Assembly: GCA_040508515.1 (NCBI GenBank)
Contig: JBEVMS010000017.1
Coordinates: 1-5,619, forward strand
Length of the DNA stretch: 5,619 nt
DNA from: JBEVMS01 sp040508515
GTDB lineage: Bacteria; Pseudomonadota; Gammaproteobacteria; Xanthomonadales; Rhodanobacteraceae
Reading direction: 5' to 3'
Part shown: positions 1 through 4,216 of the stretch, piece by piece
Layout of the letters: each line of letters begins with the position of its first letter
Position numbering within the stretch: the stretch's first letter is position 1
The notes under the pieces: generated by a model
What the model was told of the DNA's origin: nothing
Database searches by the model: none
What the model saw: only the letters and a program-made list of their open reading frames with translations
Position numbers and translations under genes: made by a program

Positions 1-52
1 GCAGCGCGTGCGCCATGTGCTGGTGATCGAGGCTGGAAAAGGTATCGCTCAT
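1..52 (-). CDS. ribD: RibD, riboflavin biosynthesis deaminase/reductase, N-terminal fragment cut by the window edge
   Basis: Seventeen codons and one base are visible from an ATG at 52-50, reading MSDTFSSLDHQHMAHAL, and the rest lies beyond the left edge. The D-x-x-x-M-A-x-A-L pattern is what precedes the cytidine-deaminase-like domain in RibD (compare D-E-Y-Y-M-A-R-A-L at the start of the E. coli protein). RibD is a cytoplasmic bifunctional enzyme that deaminates and then reduces the pyrimidine intermediate of riboflavin synthesis. The position downstream of nrdR on the same strand agrees, since nrdR-ribD is a common gammaproteobacterial pair, although here 393 nt separate them. No good Shine-Dalgarno sequence stands before the ATG. 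The call rests on a short peptide plus context; neither the catalytic zinc site nor the reductase domain is in view. Confidence 0.62.
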   Translation of the reverse strand, partial: MSDTFSSLDHQHMAHAL

Positions 53-249
53 TCGCGCGAAGTCGCTGGAAAAGTGCCGCTAGTCTATGCGACCGCGACC
101 CAGCGTCGGTGGCCCTGATTGCCACACCGCCGCGTGCGTGTGGGCGATCTGGTCCGCTCAAGAATCGCAGCCTGCAGATGCGAACCTTCGACGCCGCCGC
201 TGGCATCGTGATGCACGGCGGCTAGACCGCATGCTCGCGTCGTCGCTGT

Positions 250-280
250 GGCTAAGAACGGCTCACAGATCACCTTAGCC
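250..280. repeat. Inverted repeat GGCTAAG / CTTAGCC with 17-nt loop
   Basis: The arms at 250-256 and 274-280 are perfectly complementary over 7 bp. Beyond one mismatch (249/281) pairing continues for two more base pairs (248/282 and 247/283). Transcribed in either direction it could form a hairpin. No U-run follows on either strand, so it is not a standard intrinsic terminator. It shares the GCTAA/TTAGC core with the palindrome at 337-349. Confidence 0.5.
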
Positions 281-313
281 CCACCGTGACAAGCCATCCG
301 TGGTGATCGTCTG

Positions 314-329
314 AAGATCGCATGATCTT
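314..329 (+). repeat. Inverted repeat AAGATC-gcat-GATCTT followed by a T-rich stretch on the plus strand
   Basis: Perfect 6-bp arms flank a 4-nt loop. On the plus strand the repeat is followed by TTTGTTTTGTT (328-338), which gives a weak terminator-like shape. The stem has only two G:C pairs and no plus-strand gene precedes it, so a terminator role is doubtful. On the minus strand, the direction of nrdR and ribD, no T-run follows. Confidence 0.4.
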
Positions 330-331
330 TG

Positions 332-356
332 TTTTGTTAGCGACGCTAATTCAAAA
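332..356. repeat. Long near-perfect palindrome centred on TTAGCG-A-CGCTAA
   Basis: The core TTAGCG (337-342), A343, CGCTAA (344-349) is a perfect 6+1+6 palindrome. Outside it TTTTG (332-336) matches CAAAA (352-356), offset by two extra bases (TT, 350-351). A 1-nt centre is poor for an RNA hairpin but typical of an operator bound by a dimeric repressor. It lies 90 nt after the nrdR stop and about 280 nt before the ribD start. A weak promoter-like TTGAAT (minus strand, 354-349) overlaps it. The binding protein is unknown. Confidence 0.5.
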
Positions 357-445
357 GGCACGGCTGGCAGGCTGATGACGTGGCGCCCCATCGGTGCGGA
401 CGCCGGCCTAAAACGACGACCGAGCCCATGCGCACCGCCAAACGA

Positions 446-964
446 TCAGCTCTTCTTGCGCTTGCCGCCAGACTCGTCCAGCAATGACAACTGCAGGTTT
501 TCCACGCCCGGCAGGTCGCGTTCGAGCTTTTCGATTTCTTCGCGGAACGCCTGCACGTCCTCAAATTTGCGATAGACCGAGGCGAAGCGCACGTAAGCCA
601 CCTGATCGAGCTTTTTCAACTCGCGCATCACCAGCTCGCCAACCTGGCGCGACGGCACCTCGCGCTCGCCGCTCTTGCGCAAATCGTTGACGATCGCGCG
701 CACCGCGCCGTCGACGTCGGAGGTGGCGACCGGACGCTTTTGCAGCGCGCGCTCGAAACTCACCCGCAACTTGTGCTCATCGAAACTTTCCCGCCGATCG
801 CCACTCTTGACCACGGTCGGCAGCTTCAGCTCGGCGGTCTCGTAGGTATTGAAGCGCTCCCCGCACTGCGGGCACTCGCGTCGACGCCGAACGCTGGCGC
901 CGTCTTCGGTCAGGCGCGAGTCGATCACGCGGGTGTCTTCGTGCTGGCAGAAAGGGCAATGCAT
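446..964 (-). CDS. nrdR: NrdR, ATP/dATP-sensing repressor of ribonucleotide reductase genes
   Basis: This cytoplasmic regulator senses ATP and dATP and represses the nrd operons by binding NrdR boxes. The 172-residue protein shows the family's two parts. An N-terminal zinc ribbon has C3-x2-C6 and C31-x2-C34, with the basic stretch RRRR at 26-29 between them. An ATP-cone follows at about 49-139, with V51-V52-K53, the K65-L66 region and the closing V125-x-F-A-S-V-Y-R-x-F-x-D pattern (125-136). A C-terminal tail of roughly 30 residues ending GGKRKKS makes it longer than the E. coli protein (149 residues). The start is fixed by MHCPFC, the usual N-terminus. It has no close Shine-Dalgarno sequence: the nearest purine run, AGGGG (983-979), lies 14 nt upstream and better serves an out-of-frame ATG. 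No NrdR box is visible in the window, so autoregulation is not supported. ribD follows on the same strand. Confidence 0.97.
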   Translation of the reverse strand: MHCPFCQHEDTRVIDSRLTEDGASVRRRRECPQCGERFNTYETAELKLPTVVKSGDRRESFDEHKLRVSFERALQKRPVATSDVDGAVRAIVNDLRKSGEREVPSRQVGELVMRELKKLDQVAYVRFASVYRKFEDVQAFREEIEKLERDLPGVENLQLSLLDESGGKRKKS

Positions 965-972
965 GGCCGCGC

Positions 973-1001
973 ATTACACCCCTAGCGGAGCGTCAGCACA
1001 A
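973..1001 (-). promoter_or_regulatory. Candidate sigma70 promoter for nrdR, giving a very short or absent leader
   Basis: On the minus strand TTGTGC (1001-996) and TGTAAT (978-973) are separated by 17 nt. The -10 matches TATAAT at five of six positions, and the -35 matches only the TTG. The -10 ends 8 nt before the nrdR ATG, so transcription would begin at or within about two bases of the start codon. Leaderless mRNAs are known in many bacteria, which would explain the absent Shine-Dalgarno sequence. nrdR could also be read from the glyA transcript. Confidence 0.38.
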
Positions 1002-1142
1002 CTAGCCGGCAGGATCGGACAAAGGGAACGGCCAGATACAGACGCCATGCCAGGGTAGACCTTGCCACTGCGCATCCAGCGCCAGCGCCCGCTCGAACAT
1101 ATCGCGCGACACATCGCAGGTGGACAGTGCCGGTACCGTCAC
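1002..1142 (-). CDS. 46-codon reading frame after the unknown gene: coupled small gene or its frameshifted C-terminus
   Basis: A GTG at 1142-1140 overlaps the TGA of the upstream gene as GTGA, and the frame runs to a TAG at 1004-1002. The product, about 46 residues, contains a plausible helix (DVSRDMFERALALDAQW, 10-26) followed by a Trp/Pro-rich end with W31 and W37. Codons are mostly natural for a GC-rich genome, which makes it look translated. Two readings fit. It may be a short gene translationally coupled by the four-base overlap. Or it may be the real C-terminus of the preceding 121-codon gene, put out of frame by a two-base TG duplication: GCC GTG TG ACG would otherwise read straight through as A-D-A-V-T-V-P-A-L. 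I favour the second reading because small coupled genes of this kind are rare and the join is seamless. I recognise no family. Confidence 0.4.
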   Translation of the reverse strand: MTVPALSTCDVSRDMFERALALDAQWQGLPWHGVCIWPFPLSDPAG

Positions 1143-1504
1143 ACGGCGTCCGCGCAGGTGACTCGCACGCCGTAGCGAAACGCCTCAAGGTCGAAGCGGC
1201 CCGACCACAACTGGCTCTGCAAGGCCTCGACGACCGATTCGGCTTGTGCCGCCTGGGCCCGGTGAAGCGGATCGATATAGGCGTGAAAATCCTTGGCTAA
1301 GGGCGCGATGTCCGCCCCCTTGGCAACCAGACCGATGAAGCCGTCGCTGAAACCCAAGGCACTCTCAACCACAGCGTGGATCAGATCATGCGGCAAAATA
1401 CCCTGGCGCGGCATCGTCGTCTCGCATACCGATCCATCGGCACACAGGCAGCGCAGGGTATCGTGTCGGTCCGTTGGGCCCCGCTTGATCGCCTGCAACT
1501 GCAC
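1139..1504 (-). CDS. Unrecognised 121-residue protein cotranscribed with glyA, possibly truncated
   Basis: I cannot assign a function. The start is a GTG at 1504-1502 (MQLQAIKRG), 7 nt after the glyA TAA, so the two genes are probably one transcript and translation may be coupled. The Shine-Dalgarno sequence is weak, and the next in-frame ATG is codon 31, too late to be preferred. The product is soluble with no signal peptide or membrane segment. Visible patches are three Cys in the first 27 residues (C19, C21, C27), H39-D40-x2-H43, a hydrophobic stretch (55-61), H74, H81, and a predicted amphipathic helix at about 80-99 (RAQAAQAESVVEALQSQLW). The C-terminus stops abruptly at RVTCADAV, where the frame listed at 1002-1142 continues naturally after a possible TG insertion. 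The reconstructed protein would be 166 residues. Good codon use and operon position make it a real gene; the intact length is uncertain. Confidence 0.75.
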   Translation of the reverse strand: MQLQAIKRGPTDRHDTLRCLCADGSVCETTMPRQGILPHDLIHAVVESALGFSDGFIGLVAKGADIAPLAKDFHAYIDPLHRAQAAQAESVVEALQSQLWSGRFDLEAFRYGVRVTCADAV

Positions 1505-1511
1505 CGCAGGC

Positions 1512-2780
1512 TTAGCCGTAGACCGGAAACTGCTTGCACTGCGCGGTCACCGCGTCGCGCACACGAGCGATCACCGCCTCGTCGCCGGGCGCGTCAAGCA
1601 CGTCGCAGATCCAGCCGGTCAGCGCGATCGTGTCCGCTTCCAGATAACCGCGGGTGGTGATCGCCGGGGTGCCTACACGCAGGCCGGAGGTGACGAAGGG
1701 CTTGCGTGGATCGTTCGGCACCGCGTTCTTGTTGACCGTGATGTGCGCCTTGCCCAACGCTTCCTCGGCGTCTTTGCCGGTGACGTCGCGACCGATCATG
1801 TCCACCAGCATCAGATGGTTCTCAGTGCCCCCGGAAACAATCTTATAGCCGCGCTCGATAAAGGTCTTGGCCATCGCCTTGGCGTTTTTTACCACTTGGC
1901 TCTGGTAGGTTTTGAACTCAGGCTCCAGCGCCTCCTTGAACGCCACCGCCTTGGCCGCGATCACGTGCATCAGCGGGCCGCCCTGGATGCCGGGGAACAC
2001 GATCGACTGCAATTTCTTTTCGATCTCTTCCGCCGCCTCGCCCATCGCCTCGCGGCTGGCCACGATGATGCCGCCGCGCGGACCGCGCAGGGTCTTGTGG
2101 GTGGTCGAGGTGACCACGTGCGCGTGCGGCAGCGGATTGGGATACACGCCCGCAGCGATCAGCCCGGCGACGTGCGCCATGTCGACGAACAGGTAGGCGC
2201 CTACCTTGTCGGCGATGGCGCGGAAGCGCGCCCAGTCCATCACCTGCGAATAGGCCGAGAAACCGGCCACGATCATCTTGGGCTTGTGCTCGACCGCCAG
2301 ACGCTCGACTTCGGCGTAATCGATCAGGCCGTTCTCGTCGACGCCATACTGCACCGCGTTGAACAGCTTGCCGGAGAAATTGACCTTGGCCCCATGGGTC
2401 AGATGGCCACCGTGGGCCAGGCTCATGCCCAGCACGGTGTCGCCCGGCTGCAACAGCGCGAAATAGACCGCCTGGTTGGCCTGCGAGCCCGAATGCGGCT
2501 GCACGTTGGCGTAGCTGGCGCCGAACAGCTTTTTCAAGCGCTCGATCGCCAGTTTTTCGGCCACGTCCACGTACTCGCAGCCACCGTAATAGCGCTTGCC
2601 CGGATAACCCTCGGCGTACTTGTTGGTCAGCGCGCTGCCCTGCGCTTCCATCACGCGCGGGCTGGCGTAGTTCTCCGAGGCGATCAGCTCGACGTGATCC
2701 TCCTGGCGGCGGGCCTCATCATTGATGGCCTTGGCCAGTTCATCGTCGTAACCGGCGATCGTGTAGTCCTTGGTGAACAT
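1512..2780 (-). CDS. glyA: GlyA, serine hydroxymethyltransferase
   Basis: This cytoplasmic PLP enzyme converts serine and tetrahydrofolate to glycine and 5,10-methylene-tetrahydrofolate, the main one-carbon source for thymidylate, purine and methionine synthesis. The 422-residue protein is collinear with the E. coli enzyme (417) and keeps its active site: S35, Y55, E57 and Y65, H126, D200 and H203 under the cofactor ring, the Schiff-base lysine K229 in TTHKTLRGPRGG (226-237), and R368, equivalent to the substrate-carboxylate arginine R363 of E. coli. The five-residue offset comes from an insertion at about 242-253 (SREAMGEAAEEI), just after the PLP-lysine loop. The start at 2780 (MFTKDY) matches the family N-terminus and has GAGGT five bases upstream; an upstream extension to 2831 is unlikely. 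It is followed 7 nt later by the unknown gene, and nrdR lies further along the same strand. Confidence 0.98.
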   Translation of the reverse strand: MFTKDYTIAGYDDELAKAINDEARRQEDHVELIASENYASPRVMEAQGSALTNKYAEGYPGKRYYGGCEYVDVAEKLAIERLKKLFGASYANVQPHSGSQANQAVYFALLQPGDTVLGMSLAHGGHLTHGAKVNFSGKLFNAVQYGVDENGLIDYAEVERLAVEHKPKMIVAGFSAYSQVMDWARFRAIADKVGAYLFVDMAHVAGLIAAGVYPNPLPHAHVVTSTTHKTLRGPRGGIIVASREAMGEAAEEIEKKLQSIVFPGIQGGPLMHVIAAKAVAFKEALEPEFKTYQSQVVKNAKAMAKTFIERGYKIVSGGTENHLMLVDMIGRDVTGKDAEEALGKAHITVNKNAVPNDPRKPFVTSGLRVGTPAITTRGYLEADTIALTGWICDVLDAPGDEAVIARVRDAVTAQCKQFPVYG

Positions 2781-2784
2781 CCTG

Positions 2785-2844
2785 ACCTCATGGGGAAGCG
2801 AGCAGAGAGTCCGAAAGTGTAGCGCCGACACGGATTTACAGCCA
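2785..2844 (-). promoter_or_regulatory. glyA Shine-Dalgarno sequence and weak candidate promoter
   Basis: GAGGT sits at 2789-2785, five or fewer bases before the glyA ATG, and decides the start. Upstream, TACACT (2821-2816) resembles a -10 box (4 of 6), with TGGCTG (2844-2839) at 17-nt spacing as a very poor -35. Only 138 nt separate the LysR-type regulator stop from glyA, so read-through from the regulator gene is also possible. No purine-repressor or glycine-riboswitch pattern is visible. Confidence 0.35.
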
Positions 2845-2918
2845 GCCAGGATGAAGCGTGGCGATGCCAGACGCGCGGCGGCTGGTCCAGCGTCGCGACG
2901 GCCCGCGCCAGGCTCAGC

Positions 2919-3851
2919 TCAAGCTGCGGCGGCGCCGGGGCTTTCGGCCAGGATGAGCCCACCCGGATCGGACAACTCCTGCATCATCAGGGTCCACACC
3001 ACCTGCGCCGCCGGTGACAGCGAGCGCTCGGCGCGACGCACCAGGCATACGCGCCGGCGCACCAGCGGGATCAGCTCCTGACGGATCACCCGGCTCGCTT
3101 GCGGCGCCGGCCAGGCCAGTCCGGGCAGCACGCTCACGCCCACGCCGGCATCGATCAGGCGGAACACCGTGGTCGGATGCCCCACTTCCTGCGCCACTGT
3201 GGGAGTGATCCCGCAGCGTACGAACTCCTTGTTGATCAACCGGCGACTACCCGAGGTGTCGTCCAGCAGCACCAACGCCTCGGTCGCCAGTTCGGCCCAT
3301 TCCAGGCCATCGCGCTCGGCCAGCGGATGGTCTTGTCGGCAAGCCAGGTAGAAGGGGTCTTCCATCACCGTCTCGATATGCAGGTCGTTGTCGTCCTGCG
3401 GATCGATCATCAGCCCGAAATCCACCTCGCCATTGCGGATCAACGCCATGCCGCGGCTTTGCACCTGGTCGAGCATCTGCAAGTTGATTTCCGGATAGCG
3501 CGCCGTGCACAACTGCACGCAGGTGGGCATCAAGCTGGAAGAGAGCGTCGGCGCGCTGGCCACGCGCACCTTCCCGCTGTGCCGGGCGTGCTCGGAGGTG
3601 ATGTCCAGCAGATTGGCCTCAAACTGCTTCAGCAACTGGGTCATGCTCCGATGCAGTGCCCGCGCGGCATCGGTAGGCACCACCTCGCGCGTGGTGCGAT
3701 CGAACAGACGCAATTGCAAGGCGTCTTCCAGCTCACGCACATAGCGGCTGACCGCCGGCTGGGTGATATGCATGGTTTCCGCGGCGCGACTGAAACTGCA
3801 GTGCTCCGCCACGGCGATAAACACGCGTAGTTGGCGAAAAGTGATATTCAT
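2919..3851 (-). CDS. LysR-type transcriptional regulator of unknown target
   Basis: The protein (310 residues from the ATG at 3851) is a complete LysR-family regulator, a DNA-binding homotetramer responding to a small-molecule ligand. The winged helix-turn-helix is residues 1-61. It begins MNITFRQLRVFIAVAE, the recognition region is SFSRAAETMHITQPAVSRYVRELE (19-42), and the wing LRLFDRTTREVVPT follows (47-60). A linker helix and a type-2 periplasmic-binding-like effector domain (about 88-295) follow, starting GKVRVASAPTLSSSLMP. Alternative in-frame starts are ATG at 3860 and GTG at 3863. I chose 3851 because the family aligns from there and GTGAT lies seven bases upstream. A GATAAT (3872-3867) could be a -10 box that would make the 3860 ATG leaderless. 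It lies upstream of glyA on the same strand and diverges from ettA. It does not resemble MetR, the known glyA activator, so regulation of glyA is only a guess from position. Confidence 0.92.
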   Translation of the reverse strand: MNITFRQLRVFIAVAEHCSFSRAAETMHITQPAVSRYVRELEDALQLRLFDRTTREVVPTDAARALHRSMTQLLKQFEANLLDITSEHARHSGKVRVASAPTLSSSLMPTCVQLCTARYPEINLQMLDQVQSRGMALIRNGEVDFGLMIDPQDDNDLHIETVMEDPFYLACRQDHPLAERDGLEWAELATEALVLLDDTSGSRRLINKEFVRCGITPTVAQEVGHPTTVFRLIDAGVGVSVLPGLAWPAPQASRVIRQELIPLVRRRVCLVRRAERSLSPAAQVVWTLMMQELSDPGGLILAESPGAAAA

Positions 3852-4106
3852 GTCGCTCATCACAGAATTATCGACTAAGCGTCCACCTACCTCAGCTCAA
3901 GCGCAACCCCCGAACGTCGCACTCAGGAAGTTCGGCGGCCAACGCCAACCGCCACGAGCCTTCAAACCACCCAAAACCGGCGCGCCCGCCGCCTGCACGT
4001 TGCCGTAAGGCACGAACAGCCGCGCTCGGGCACCGCAGCCGATGCCCCCATCCCGTGCGGATCGCGCCTTCATGCCCGCCAATCTGCCGCACAGCCCCTC
4101 CCTTGC

Positions 4107-4129
4107 GTTGGCGAGGCCGGGGCGCCAAC
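4107..4129. repeat. Perfect 7-bp inverted repeat GTTGGCG / CGCCAAC inside the ettA promoter
   Basis: The arms are 4107-4113 and 4123-4129 with 9 nt between (aggccgggg). The left arm overlaps the proposed -35, and the right arm ends 3 nt before the -10. A dimeric regulator bound here would block RNA polymerase, so it may be an operator. It has no T-N11-A arrangement at its centre, so it is not an obvious LysR box. A TTGGCG half site recurs at 4146-4151 near the likely transcription start. Confidence 0.45.
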
Positions 4130-4138
4130 CGCTATAAT
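4108..4138 (+). promoter_or_regulatory. sigma70-type promoter of ettA
   Basis: A perfect -10 box TATAAT lies at 4133-4138. The best -35 is TTGGCG (4108-4113), matching TTGACA at four positions but with a long 19-nt spacer. Transcription would start near 4145 and give a leader of about 70 nt before the ettA ATG. It is the only strong -10 in the divergent region. Confidence 0.6.
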
Positions 4139-4216
4139 CAAATATTTGGCGTCCCCATCGACTCACGTCTCAGGTCGTGCGGTCGCGCCAGCCATCGCAA
4201 GCTTTCCGGAGTCGGC

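Larger units (their letters stand above)
53..445. other. Intergenic region between nrdR and ribD, no convincing gene
   Basis: This 393-nt stretch has no reading frame on either strand that I can recognise. The short frames present (for example 85-297 minus, 87-278 plus) are low-complexity, rich in Arg/Ala/Thr, and match no family I know. It contains three inverted repeats, listed separately, and an AT-rich patch at about 310-356 that contrasts with the GC-rich surroundings. I looked for an FMN riboswitch, which would suit a riboflavin gene, and did not see its conserved sequence blocks. No T-tract terminator follows nrdR on the minus strand. The stretch could hold the ribD leader and promoter, an unrecognised small RNA, or a decayed gene. 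Confidence 0.6.
3864..4216. other. Divergent intergenic region between the LysR-type regulator and ettA
   Basis: These 353 nt carry the ettA promoter and 5' leader on the right (4108-4216). They include several copies of CGCCAA or its complement TTGGCG, at 3943, 4077, 4108, 4123 and 4146. A minus-strand frame (4166-3897, GTG start, 89 codons) has fairly coding-like codons in its second half (ending WRWPPNFLSATFGGCA). However, it overlaps the ettA promoter and matches no family I can name, so I do not call it a gene. The middle part (3897-4080) may be a dispersed repeat or relic. No tRNA or terminator is seen. Confidence 0.5.

Noticed and set aside
130..225. Plus-strand gene relic ending MRTFDAAAGIVMHGG at a TAG
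   Set aside because: The frame is short, has no recognisable family, lacks a ribosome binding site, and its neighbouring frames look equally coding-like, so composition alone cannot support it.
314..338. Intrinsic terminator
   Set aside because: The stem is weak (two G:C pairs), the T-rich run is interrupted by G, and it points in the plus direction, where no gene precedes it.
53..445. FMN riboswitch ahead of ribD
   Set aside because: The conserved sequence blocks of the RFN element are not present on the minus strand, and the inverted repeats seen do not match its multi-branch arrangement.
1293..2822. A 509-codon plus-strand open frame covering glyA in antisense
   Set aside because: The minus-strand frame encodes a fully motif-bearing GlyA. 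The antisense product is a low-complexity His/Arg/Val/Gly-rich sequence typical of the shadow frame in high-GC genes.
2781..2918. Glycine riboswitch or PurR site ahead of glyA
   Set aside because: The 138-nt gap shows neither the conserved glycine-aptamer pattern nor a PurR-like palindrome.
3099..3830. A 243-codon plus-strand open frame opposite the LysR-type gene
   Set aside because: It is a shadow frame, rich in His, Gln and Arg, with no domain, opposite a complete LysR-family protein.
2919..3851. Assignment of the LysR-type regulator as MetR, the known activator of glyA
   Set aside because: Its N-terminus and effector domain do not resemble MetR as I know it; only the position upstream of glyA suggested the idea.
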